A DNA stretch of 64,000 nucleotides from Pseudoxanthomonas koreensis_A (GTDB lineage: Bacteria; Pseudomonadota; Gammaproteobacteria; Xanthomonadales; Xanthomonadaceae). Position numbers and translations under genes: made by a program. Under the pieces are notes generated by a model. That model was given only the letters and a program-made list of their open reading frames with translations, ran no database searches and was not told the origin of the DNA. Location of the stretch: assembly GCF_041890415.1 (NCBI RefSeq), contig NZ_CP169056.1, positions 496,001-560,000 on the forward strand, written 5' to 3'. Below are positions 8,274-16,144 of the stretch, piece after piece (position 1 is the first letter of the stretch; the number at the start of each line of letters is the position of its first letter).

Positions 8274-9317
8274 ATGCACCGCACGCCCGTGAACATCGAT
8301 CCCTCCCGCATCATCGCTGCCGCCGCCACCGGCGAGGACGAGGCCCTGGAAGCCTCGATCCGCCCGCTGCGCCTGGACGAGTACCTCGGCCAGCAACCGG
8401 TGCGCGAGCAACTGGGCATCTACATCGAAGCGGCGCGCGGCCGCGGCGAGGCACTGGACCACGTGCTGATCTTCGGCCCGCCGGGGCTGGGCAAGACCAC
8501 CTTGAGCCATGTCATCGCCAACGAGCTGGGGGTGAACCTGCGGGCGACCTCGGGCCCAGTGATCGAAAAGGCCGGCGACCTGGCCGCGCTGCTGACCAAC
8601 CTGCAGCCGCACGACGTGCTGTTCATCGACGAGATCCATCGCATGTCGCCGGTGATCGAGGAGGTGCTGTACCCGGCGATGGAGGATTTCCAGATCGACA
8701 TCATGATCGGCGAGGGCCCGGCCGCGCGTTCGATCAAGCTCGACCTGCCGCCGTTCACCCTGGTCGGCGCCACCACCCGTGCCGGCCTGCTGACCGCGCC
8801 GCTGCGCGACCGCTTCGGCATCGTCCAGCGCCTGGAGTTCTACACGCCCGAGGAGTTGACCCGGATCGTGCGCCGTTCGGCGCAGATCCTGGGCATCGAC
8901 TGCGCGGCCGGTGGCGCCGGCGAGATCGCGCGGCGCGCACGCGGCACCCCGCGCATCGCCAACCGCCTGCTGCGGCGGGTGCGCGACTACGCCCAGGTGC
9001 GGGCCGGCGGCAGCATCGACCAGGCCGTGGCCGAGGCGGCCATGGCCATGCTCAAGGTCGACCCGGAAGGTTTCGACGAGCTGGACCGGCGCCTGCTCGA
9101 CACCATCATCGGCCACTTCGATGGCGGCCCGGTGGGCGTGGAATCGCTGGCCGCCTCGCTGTCGGAAGAGCGCGGCACCCTGGAAGACGTGATCGAGCCC
9201 TACCTGATCCAGCAGGGCTACCTGATGCGCACCGCGCGCGGGCGCATGGCCACGCCCAAGGCGTATCGCCACTTCGGCCTCAAAGCCCCCACGCGCGAGC
9301 CCGGCGAGTTGTTCTGA
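8274..9317 (+). CDS. ruvB: Holliday-junction helicase RuvB
   Basis: 347 residues, the AAA+ motor that drives branch migration with RuvA. Walker A is GPPGLGKTT (about 66-74), Walker B is VLFIDEIH, sensor 1 lies in TLVGATTRAG and the arginine finger region in LRDRFG; the C-terminal winged helix ends with IQQGYLMRTARGRMATP. The ATG at 8274 is used; a GTG at 8289 is an alternative. The gene converges on the DedA/PAP2 gene, with 15 bases between the stops. The ybgC-tol genes that follow ruvB in many gammaproteobacteria are not here. Confidence 0.97.
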   Translation: MHRTPVNIDPSRIIAAAATGEDEALEASIRPLRLDEYLGQQPVREQLGIYIEAARGRGEALDHVLIFGPPGLGKTTLSHVIANELGVNLRATSGPVIEKAGDLAALLTNLQPHDVLFIDEIHRMSPVIEEVLYPAMEDFQIDIMIGEGPAARSIKLDLPPFTLVGATTRAGLLTAPLRDRFGIVQRLEFYTPEELTRIVRRSAQILGIDCAAGGAGEIARRARGTPRIANRLLRRVRDYAQVRAGGSIDQAVAEAAMAMLKVDPEGFDELDRRLLDTIIGHFDGGPVGVESLAASLSEERGTLEDVIEPYLIQQGYLMRTARGRMATPKAYRHFGLKAPTREPGELF

Positions 9318-9332
9318 GCGCTCCGGCCGCGG

Positions 9333-11339
9333 CTAGCGCCGGCCGGCTGTGTCGCTGCGTATGCGCACCACCGGAAGCGACGAGTCCGGGTGCGGCGCCA
9401 CCGCGTGTTCCATGCCGTGCAGCGACGCGCGGACCTGGTCCAGCGCCGGGTCGGCGCCGCGCTGCGGCCGCCAGCTGCCGATCAGGCCCAGATGGGTGGA
9501 GAAGTCCAGGGTCTGCGCCGTGCCGATCCACAACGGCACGTCGCCCGGCTGCAGCCGCACCGGGCTTGGCCACAGCCGCAGGGCATGGCGTTGGCCGGGC
9601 GTGCGGCCTTCGCGCACCATCAGCAGTGCCTCGGTGCGCGCGTCCAGGGTCGCCGGCAGCACCGGGACCTGCGCAGGCGTTGCATCGGTATCGAACAGGC
9701 TCAGCGCCTGTTCCCACCTGGCTTGCGGCTGCACCTGCCAGCCGTCGGCCTGCAGTTGCGCCTGCAGGGTGGCCAGCGGACCGGCGACCTGCACGTCCAG
9801 CGGCCAGCGCAACTGGTCGTCGAACTCGTTGCGGCGTGCCGGCAGCGCCTGCCAGTCGCGCTGCCACCACGCGTGCAGGTCCAGGGTCACCGGCGCCGGC
9901 GGGGCCGGTTCGAACTTGGCCAGCTTCACCTCGATGTTGCGCGGCGCGTACCACAGCGCGGCCAGCACCAGTGCGCCATAGAACAGCGTCGATACCGGCT
10001 TGACCCAGAACGAGCGGTTCACCCGTCGCCGATAGGCGATGCCCAGCACCAGCAGCCACACGATGCCCAGCAGCATCCCGCCGACCACGTCGCTGAGCCA
10101 GTGCGCGCCCAGGTACAGGCGGGCAAAACCGATCACCGCCACCGTCAGCCCGGACACCAGGTAGGGCCACACCCGGTCGCGCCCGGGCATCTCGCGTGCG
10201 ATCAGCACCGCGAAGAACCCCAGCGCGATCGTGGCCATGGTCACCGCGATGGATGGAAAGCCGAAGCCGCTGCTGGCTCCGGGCGGGCGCACCACGTCCA
10301 CGGTGGCGCCCAGCAGCCAGGTCAGGGTCAGGCCGAAGGCCAGCGCGGCCAGCCAGTGGGCCGCGGCCATCCAGCGCTGGCGCCAGATGAAGTACACCAG
10401 CACCAGCGCGCAGGCCGGTGCCAGCACCGGCCAGTCACCCAGCGAGGCAAGTGCCGCCATCGGGTAGTCGGCCAGCGGGTTGCGCAGGGCCTGCATCAGC
10501 TCGTGCACGGCCAGGTCCGTGCCCAGCGGCCCGCCATTGCCCAGCACCACCAGCAACAGTGCGAACCAGGCCCAGCCGATGCCCAGCAGCAGGACCGCCA
10601 GCAGGGCCAGCGATACCGATTCGCGGTGCTGCGGATCGAACACCGCGATCGAGTACCGGCCCAGCACCGGATGCCGGCGCGACCAGTCCAGCCCTTGCGC
10701 CAGCAGCGAGTCGGCGTGGTTGGCGAACCAGCGGTAGGTGTACAGCACCCCCGCCCAGGCCAGGGCCAGCACCGCCAGCAGCAGGCCCAGCACCGTGACC
10801 AGGTGGCCGGCCACCGCGGCCACCGCGTCATAGGCCTGGCCCAGGATCCAGCCAGGCATCAGGAACAGCACGCCCCAGGACAGGCAGGCCACGCCACTGG
10901 CCAGCATGTAGCGGCGCAGCGGCATGCCGGCCATGCCGGCGATGGCTGGCACGAACGGGCGGATCGCGCCCACGTAGCGGGCCACCAGGATGCTCTTGAA
11001 GGCGTTGCGCCGGAACATCAGCTCACCGCGCTCCAGCAGCCGCGGGAAGCGGCGGAACGGCCACACGCCCAGCAACTGCGTGCCCCAGCGCCGCCCGACC
11101 CAGAAGCTGGCCGCATCGCCGGCGAACGCGCCCAGCGTGGCGCAGGCCACCGCGTAGGGGCCGGAAATCTCGCCCAGCCCGATCAGCACGCCCACGGCAA
11201 ACAGCAGTGGCAATGCCGGCACGATGGCCCCGACCACGATCAACGCATCGCAGAAGGCGATGGCGAAGATCACCCCGCCGGCCAGGATCGGGTTTTCGCC
11301 GATCCACGCCAGCGTGGTTTCCATCCAGGAGGAGTTCAT
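9333..11339 (-). CDS. DedA / PAP2 / LssY-type membrane protein
   Basis: 668 residues joining three parts: a DedA (SNARE-associated) domain at about 1-200 with GAIRPFVPAIAGMAGM; a PAP2-like membrane domain at about 240-440; and a soluble LssY-like C-terminal region at about 480-660. Relatives are thought to act on lipid or undecaprenyl phosphates at the inner membrane. The PAP2 part keeps VVRPPG (motif 1) and ARLYLGAHWLSDV (motif 3), but where motif 2 normally reads PSGH the sequence is FPSIAVTMAT, with no histidine, so catalysis is doubtful. The start at 11339 follows a TATAAT box so closely that the mRNA may be leaderless. Confidence 0.85.
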   Translation of the reverse strand: MNSSWMETTLAWIGENPILAGGVIFAIAFCDALIVVGAIVPALPLLFAVGVLIGLGEISGPYAVACATLGAFAGDAASFWVGRRWGTQLLGVWPFRRFPRLLERGELMFRRNAFKSILVARYVGAIRPFVPAIAGMAGMPLRRYMLASGVACLSWGVLFLMPGWILGQAYDAVAAVAGHLVTVLGLLLAVLALAWAGVLYTYRWFANHADSLLAQGLDWSRRHPVLGRYSIAVFDPQHRESVSLALLAVLLLGIGWAWFALLLVVLGNGGPLGTDLAVHELMQALRNPLADYPMAALASLGDWPVLAPACALVLVYFIWRQRWMAAAHWLAALAFGLTLTWLLGATVDVVRPPGASSGFGFPSIAVTMATIALGFFAVLIAREMPGRDRVWPYLVSGLTVAVIGFARLYLGAHWLSDVVGGMLLGIVWLLVLGIAYRRRVNRSFWVKPVSTLFYGALVLAALWYAPRNIEVKLAKFEPAPPAPVTLDLHAWWQRDWQALPARRNEFDDQLRWPLDVQVAGPLATLQAQLQADGWQVQPQARWEQALSLFDTDATPAQVPVLPATLDARTEALLMVREGRTPGQRHALRLWPSPVRLQPGDVPLWIGTAQTLDFSTHLGLIGSWRPQRGADPALDQVRASLHGMEHAVAPHPDSSLPVVRIRSDTAGRR

Positions 11340-11345
11340 CGGCCG

Positions 11346-11351
11346 ATTATA
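11346..11351 (-). promoter_or_regulatory. consensus -10 box for the DedA/PAP2 gene
   Basis: On the minus strand the sequence reads TATAAT, then six bases, then the ATG at 11339. Normal initiation 6-7 bases after the -10 box would fall on or next to the A of the start codon, implying a leaderless transcript. No Shine-Dalgarno sequence is seen for this ATG or for the next one at 11324. Confidence 0.5.
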
Positions 11352-11418
11352 GAAGGCGCCACCCTGCAGCCCTGCTTAAGCGCGGTATCGGCGGGGGGGG
11401 CATTCGCAGGGCCAGGGG

Positions 11419-11607
11419 TCAGATCTCGATCATCTCGAAATCGTCCTTGGTCACCCCGCAATCCGGGCAGGTCCAGGTTTCCGGGATGTCTTCCCAGCGC
11501 GTGCCCGCGGCGATGCCGTCTTCGGGCATGCCGTCGGCTTCGTGGTAGATGAAGCCGCAGACCACGCACATCCAGCTGCGGTGGGGGGCGGAAACCGGTT
11601 CATTCAT
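11419..11607 (-). CDS. rubredoxin
   Basis: 62 residues, the size of a classical one-iron rubredoxin, a small soluble electron carrier. The four cysteine ligands of the Fe(SCys)4 site are in WMCVVCGFIY (C14, C17) and TWTCPDCGVTK (C47, C50). The aromatic and acidic core residues (YHEADG, GTRWEDIPETW) are conserved. The ATG at 11607 is the only sensible start. It is transcribed away from thiE. No rubredoxin reductase or alkane hydroxylase is nearby, so its partner is unknown. Confidence 0.95.
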   Translation of the reverse strand: MNEPVSAPHRSWMCVVCGFIYHEADGMPEDGIAAGTRWEDIPETWTCPDCGVTKDDFEMIEI

Positions 11608-11767
11608 CGGATAATGCGCGTGACGGTTGGGGGCACGCATTGTCCCACCGCCACGCCGCCCCGGACACCCGCATGATGCTTTCGCGCACGACTTGCCAAC
11701 GCCGTTCACACTTCGCCGCCACATCCGGCGCGGGTGGTGCCGTCGCCGCAGCATGCGGAGTCTGGCG

Positions 11768-12460
11768 ATGACGGCCAGCATCATCCCCGGATCCGGCGCG
11801 CCGTCGCATGTACCGGGTGGTGCGGGTGAATCAGCTTCACACGCAGCGCCACCGCGCGGGTTGTACCTGATCACGCCCGACGAGCCGGATACCGCGCGCC
11901 TGCTGGCGCGGGTGGTACCGCTGCTGGACCAGGGCGTGACCTGGCTGCAGTACCGCAACAAGGCCGCCGCTGCGCCGCTGCGCCGCGAACAGGCCGGTGC
12001 CCTGCAGGCGGTGTGTGCAAGGGCAGGCGTGCCGCTGCTGATCAACGACGACGTGGCGTTGGCGATGCAGGTCGGTGCTGCCGGCGTGCACCTGGGCGAG
12101 GATGACGGCGACATCGCCGCCGCACGCGCGCAGCTCGGGCCGGCGGCGTTGCTGGGGGCCTCCTGCTACGACAGCCTGGCGCTGGCCGAACGGGCGGTGC
12201 GCGCCGGTGCCAGTTACGTGGCGTTCGGCGCGTTCTTTGCCAGCACCAGCAAGACCACCACGCGCCGCGCCAGCCCGGCGTTGCTGCGCGCCGCGGCGGG
12301 GTTGGACGTGCCGCGGGTGGCCATCGGCGGCATCACCCCGGCCAACGCGGGGCCGCTGGTGGAGGCCGGCGCCGACCTGCTGGCGGTGATCGGCGGCGTG
12401 TTCGATGCGCCCGATCCGGTAGCCGCCGTGCACGCGTACCGGCGCTGCTTCCCCCTGTAG
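11768..12460 (+). CDS. thiE: thiamine-phosphate synthase ThiE
   Basis: Joins hydroxymethylpyrimidine pyrophosphate and the thiazole phosphate to give thiamine monophosphate in the cytoplasm. A TIM barrel starting at GLYLITPDEP, with conserved VTWLQYRNK, LLINDDVALA, GVHLGEDD, the TSKTTTRRA phosphate loop and VAIGGITPANA. With the ATG at 11768 the protein is 230 residues, slightly long: about 30 extra residues (TASIIPGSGAPSHVPGG region) precede the barrel, so an unannotated later start is possible. The stop codon TAG lies inside a REP-like repeat. thiS and thiG are more than 40 kb away, and I see no TPP riboswitch here. Confidence 0.93.
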   Translation: MTASIIPGSGAPSHVPGGAGESASHAAPPRGLYLITPDEPDTARLLARVVPLLDQGVTWLQYRNKAAAAPLRREQAGALQAVCARAGVPLLINDDVALAMQVGAAGVHLGEDDGDIAAARAQLGPAALLGASCYDSLALAERAVRAGASYVAFGAFFASTSKTTTRRASPALLRAAAGLDVPRVAIGGITPANAGPLVEAGADLLAVIGGVFDAPDPVAAVHAYRRCFPL

Positions 12461-12563
12461 GAGCCGGCCTTGCCGGCGACCGCCATGGTGGGAATGCCAG
12501 CGTGAAGCCCGGTGTCCGTGATCGGTGCGCCTGCGCGGTCGCCGGCAAGGCCGGCTCCTGCAG
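12457..12563. repeat. paired REP-like palindromes (REPIN 1)
   Basis: A short repeat beginning GTAGGAGCCGGCCTTGCCGG at 12457-12480 is followed at 12538-12563 by the same unit in inverse orientation (GTCGCCGGCAAGGCCGGCTC). Each unit is itself palindromic around the GCCGGC core, and the pair can fold into a long hairpin. The same unit recurs at 17.8 and 20.3 kb, only between genes. Such doublets are the form moved by REP-associated transposases; none is visible in the window. Confidence 0.75.
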
Positions 12564-12632
12564 GGCGCGGCGCGGATGCCCGGGTGCAAGTGGGCCTCCT
12601 ACAATGGCTGCTTTCCGCACCGGTACCACGCC

Positions 12633-13925
12633 ATGAACCACGACCGCTCCCATGCCCTGTTCGCCCGCGCACGGCAACTGCTGCCCGGCGGGGTCAATTC
12701 GCCGGTGCGCGCGTTCAAGTCGGTCGGTGGCGAGCCGTTCTTCGTGCAGCGCGCCGACGGCGCCTGCCTTTACGACGTCGATGGCAACCGTTACATCGAC
12801 TACGTCGGTTCCTGGGGGCCGATGATCGTCGGCCACAACCACCCGGCCGTGCGCGAGGCGGTGCAGCAGGCGATCGGCGACGGCCTGTCCTTCGGCGCGC
12901 CGTGCGCGGCCGAGGTGGCCATGGCCGAGGCCATCACCGGCCTGGTGCCGTCGTGCGAGATGGTGCGCATGGTCAACTCCGGTACCGAAGCCACCCTGTC
13001 GGCGATCCGCCTGGCGCGCGGTGCCACCGGCCGCCAGCGCATCGTCAAGTTCGAGGGCTGCTACCACGGCCATGGCGACTCGTTCCTGGTCAAGGCCGGC
13101 AGCGGCATGCTGACCCTGGGCGTGCCGACATCGCCGGGCGTGCCGGCCGGGCTGAGCGAGCTGACCACCACGCTCAGCTACAACGATTTCGAAGGCGCGA
13201 CCAGGCTGTTCGAGCAGATCGGCGGCGAGATCGCCGCGGTGATTATCGAGCCGGTGGTGGGCAACGCCAACTGCATCCCGCCGCGCGAAGGCTACCTGCA
13301 GCACCTGCGGCAACTGTGCACGCAGTACGGCGCCGTGCTGATCTTCGACGAGGTGATGACCGGCTTCCGCGTCGCCCTGGGCGGTGCACAGGCGCTCTAC
13401 GGGATCACGCCGGACCTGACCACGTTCGGCAAGATTATCGGTGGCGGCATGCCGGTGGGTGCCTATGGCGGCCGCCGCGAACTGATGGAGCAGATCGCGC
13501 CTTCCGGGCCGATCTACCAGGCCGGCACGCTGTCCGGCAATCCGGTGGCGATGGCCGCCGGCCTGGCGATGCTGGCGCTGGTCCAGGCACCGGGCTTCCA
13601 CCAGCGCCTGGCCGATGCCACCGCGCAGTTGTGCGACGGGCTGGAAGCGGCCGCGCGCAAGGCCGGCGTGGCGGTGACCACCAACCGCGTCGGTGCGATG
13701 TTCGGCCTGTTCTTCACCGACCAGAAGGTGGAGACCTACGCCCAGGCCACCGCCTGCGACATCCCGGCGTTCAACCGGTTCTTCCACGCCATGCTCGAAC
13801 GCGGCGTGTTCCTGGCGCCGAGCGCCTACGAGGCCGGCTTCCTGTCCAGCGCGCACGACGCAGCGGTGATTGCCGCCACGCTGGAGGCGGCCGCCGAGGC
13901 ATTCGAGGTGGTCGCCGCCGGATGA
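12633..13925 (+). CDS. hemL: glutamate-1-semialdehyde 2,1-aminomutase
   Basis: 430 residues, a PLP enzyme that converts glutamate-1-semialdehyde to 5-aminolevulinate in the C5 pathway of tetrapyrrole synthesis, which also feeds siroheme for CysI. The PLP lysine is K267 in TTFGKIIGGGMPVGAYGG; SGTEATLSAIRLAR, YHGHGDSFLVKAGSG and IFDEVMTGFR are typical. The ATG at 12633 (MNHDRSHALFARA) is chosen by family N-terminus; longer in-frame starts run through the REP-like repeat. The stop overlaps the start of the HAD gene. Confidence 0.97.
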   Translation: MNHDRSHALFARARQLLPGGVNSPVRAFKSVGGEPFFVQRADGACLYDVDGNRYIDYVGSWGPMIVGHNHPAVREAVQQAIGDGLSFGAPCAAEVAMAEAITGLVPSCEMVRMVNSGTEATLSAIRLARGATGRQRIVKFEGCYHGHGDSFLVKAGSGMLTLGVPTSPGVPAGLSELTTTLSYNDFEGATRLFEQIGGEIAAVIIEPVVGNANCIPPREGYLQHLRQLCTQYGAVLIFDEVMTGFRVALGGAQALYGITPDLTTFGKIIGGGMPVGAYGGRRELMEQIAPSGPIYQAGTLSGNPVAMAAGLAMLALVQAPGFHQRLADATAQLCDGLEAAARKAGVAVTTNRVGAMFGLFFTDQKVETYAQATACDIPAFNRFFHAMLERGVFLAPSAYEAGFLSSAHDAAVIAATLEAAAEAFEVVAAG

Positions 13926-14536
13926 GGCCACGCGTCCGCCGCCTGCTGCTGGATTTCGATGGCGTGCTTGCGCATTACCGGCGCGAGCGGCGGGTGGCGC
14001 ACCTGGCCGCGCACGCGGGCGCGACGTTCGCGCAGGTGTGGCAGGCGTTGTACGACTCGGGCCTGGAGGCGGGTTACGACGCCGGGCGGATCGACACGGC
14101 CGCCTACCTGCAGCAGCTTGGCGATGCCATCGGTGCGCGGGTCGATGCCGAAGCATGGCTGGCTGCACGGGTGGCCGCCAGCACGGCCGAGCCGCGTGCG
14201 CTGGCCCGCCTGCTCGCGCTGGACCCGGGCATCGCGATGGCCGTGCTGACCAACAACGGGCTGCTGATGGCGCAGGCGGTGGGGCGGATCGTCGCGCCGT
14301 TGTGCGCGCGGCTGGAAGGCCGGGTGCTGTGCAGTGGCCAGTTCGGCGGCCGCAAGCCGGAGCCGCAGGTGTTCGTCCACGCACTGGAGCACCTGGGCTG
14401 GAGCGCGGCCGACACGCTGTTCGTCGATGACCTGTTCGTCAACGTGCAGGGCGCGCGCCGCGCCGGGCTGCAAGCCGACAGCGTGCGTGATGCACGCGCG
14501 CTGGGGCGGGTCTTGCGCCGCCACGGGCTGGGTTGA
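13922..14536 (+). CDS. HAD-family hydrolase
   Basis: 204 residues of the haloacid dehalogenase superfamily (phosphatase-like). Motif I is LLLDFDGVL with nucleophile D11 and acid/base D13; motif II is VLTNNG; motif III lysine is in GGRKPEPQVF; motif IV is TLFVDDLFVNVQGARRAG. The cap is a small helical C1 insertion (about 20-85). The ATG at 13922 overlaps the hemL stop (ATGA), so translation is likely coupled to hemL. The substrate is unknown; the coupling hints at, but does not prove, a role near tetrapyrrole or PLP metabolism. Confidence 0.88.
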   Translation: MRPRVRRLLLDFDGVLAHYRRERRVAHLAAHAGATFAQVWQALYDSGLEAGYDAGRIDTAAYLQQLGDAIGARVDAEAWLAARVAASTAEPRALARLLALDPGIAMAVLTNNGLLMAQAVGRIVAPLCARLEGRVLCSGQFGGRKPEPQVFVHALEHLGWSAADTLFVDDLFVNVQGARRAGLQADSVRDARALGRVLRRHGLG

Positions 14537-14562
14537 TCACGGCCGCCACTGCAGCCGGTGCG

Positions 14563-14618
14563 GCCTGCCCGGGCAGGCGCAGGCCTGGCCTTGCGGCAAT
14601 GCCCCTGCATCCAGGGGC
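14563..14618. terminator. two hairpins between convergent genes
   Basis: A perfect palindrome GCCTGCCCGGGCAGGC at 14563-14578 and a second stem GCCCCTG/CAGGGGC at 14601-14618 lie between the convergent HAD and aminotransferase genes. Neither has a U-tract, so they are possible bidirectional stops or mRNA-end stabilisers rather than classical terminators. Confidence 0.4.
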
Positions 14619-14632
14619 GCTCCCGGTGCCGA

Positions 14633-15880
14633 TCAGGCGCGGCCGCGGAAATCGGCCACGGCCGCGCGCAGCCGCTTCAGGCCTTCGGCCACATCGGCAT
14701 CGGTAATGTTCAGTGCCGGGACCAGGCGCAGGACATCGGGGCCGGCCTGCAGTGCCAGCAGGCCATGGGCCGCCGCGTGGTCGAGCAACTCGCCCGCGCG
14801 GGCCGCGTGTTCCGGCGCCAGCACCGCACCAAGCATCAGGCCGCGGCCGCGCACCTGGCGGAACACGCCCGATTCGGCGCCGATCATCTCCAGGCCCTGG
14901 CGCAACGCATGTGCCTGGCGGCTGACATTGGCGGCCAGTTCCGGCGCCGCCAGCTTGCGCAGGGCCACGCGCGCCACTGCCGCGGCCAGCGGGTTGCCGC
15001 CGAACGTGGTGCCGTGCGCGCCGAACTGCATGACCTCGGCCACCTTCGGCCCGGCCAGCATCGCGCCGATCGGGAAGCCGCCGCCCAGCGCCTTGGCCAG
15101 GGTGACGATGTCGGGCACCACCTCGTCCTGCCAGTGCGCGAACAGGGTGCCGGTACGGCCCATGCCGCACTGGATCTCGTCCAGCACCAGCAATGCGCCG
15201 TAGCGGTCGCAGAGCTGGCGCACGCCACGCAGGAAGCCGGGGGCGGCCGGCATTACCCCGCCTTCGCCCTGCACCGGCTCCAGCATCACCGCGGCCACGT
15301 CGCCGGCGGCCATCGCCGTTTCCAGCTGGACCAGGTCGTTGAAATCGATGTAACGGAAGCCGCCGGGCAGGGGCTCGTAGCCCGCCTGGTACTTGGGCTG
15401 CGCGGTGGCGGTGACGGCGGCAAGGGTGCGGCCGTGGAAGCTGCCGCGGAAGGTGACGATCACCCGCTCCTGCGGCGGCCGGCCCTGCGCGGTGGCCCAC
15501 TTGCGCACCAGCTTGATCGTGACCTCGTTGGCTTCGCTGCCGGAGTTGCACAGGAACACGCGCTCGGCGAAGCGGCTGGCCTTGACCAGTTCCTCGGCCA
15601 GGCGCAGCGGGGGTTCGCTGTAGAAGATGTTGCTGGTGTGCCACAGCTTGCCCGCCTGCTCGACCAGCGCCGCGTGCAGGTCCGGGTCGTTGTGGCCCAG
15701 CCCGCACACCGCGATGCCTGCAGCAAGATCCACGTACTCGCGGCCGGTGCTGTCCCACAGGCGCGAGCCCTGGCCTCGCTCCAGCACCAGCTCGCGCGGG
15801 CGGTAGATGGGCAGGTAGTACTGGCGGCCGAGGTCGAGCAGCGCGGCGGTGTCGCCGGCGGGCAACGTGGTGGCGTTCAT
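14633..15880 (-). CDS. argD: acetylornithine-type aminotransferase
   Basis: 415 residues, class III PLP aminotransferase. It most resembles acetylornithine/succinyldiaminopimelate transaminases of the arginine and lysine pathways: NSGSEANEVTIKLVRKW, FHGRTLAAVTAT, LVLDEIQCGMGRTG and the PLP lysine K263 in TLAKALGGGFPIGA. ArgD, AstC and GabT share these motifs, so the exact substrate is inferred. The ATG at 15880 gives MNATTLPAGDTAALLDLG. No other arginine gene is nearby. A GATAAT hexamer on the minus strand at 15929-15934 is a possible -10 box. Confidence 0.88.
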   Translation of the reverse strand: MNATTLPAGDTAALLDLGRQYYLPIYRPRELVLERGQGSRLWDSTGREYVDLAAGIAVCGLGHNDPDLHAALVEQAGKLWHTSNIFYSEPPLRLAEELVKASRFAERVFLCNSGSEANEVTIKLVRKWATAQGRPPQERVIVTFRGSFHGRTLAAVTATAQPKYQAGYEPLPGGFRYIDFNDLVQLETAMAAGDVAAVMLEPVQGEGGVMPAAPGFLRGVRQLCDRYGALLVLDEIQCGMGRTGTLFAHWQDEVVPDIVTLAKALGGGFPIGAMLAGPKVAEVMQFGAHGTTFGGNPLAAAVARVALRKLAAPELAANVSRQAHALRQGLEMIGAESGVFRQVRGRGLMLGAVLAPEHAARAGELLDHAAAHGLLALQAGPDVLRLVPALNITDADVAEGLKRLRAAVADFRGRA

Positions 15881-16144
15881 GGCGTGTGGTGGTATCCGTG
15901 GATGGCGCCGGCGAGCGCCGGCCGGCACATTATCGGCACATGCCGGTGCCGCCGCCACGCCGCGGCGGCCATGGCCGGTCGCGCGGCGATGGCCGGTACC
16001 GTCGTACGGAGCGAGCGGTCGCGTCGCACGCCGTCGTGCCCGTGCCACGTGCCCGTGCGCAGCGGGTGCGCGGCACGCGGGCGTAAGATCGGAAGCCCGC
16101 ATCCTGCGCCGCCCGCCAGCAACCACCGGAGGCCACCACCCGCC

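Noticed and set aside
11608..11767. TPP riboswitch before thiE, or before thiS (56947-57111)
   Set aside because: The conserved CUGAGA and ACCUGAUCUGGAUAAU-type elements are not visible in either leader.
15881..16144. A coding gene in the gap between argD and the trans-sulfuration enzyme
   Set aside because: Frames here are short or antisense-like; only possible -10 boxes for the two divergent genes are seen.
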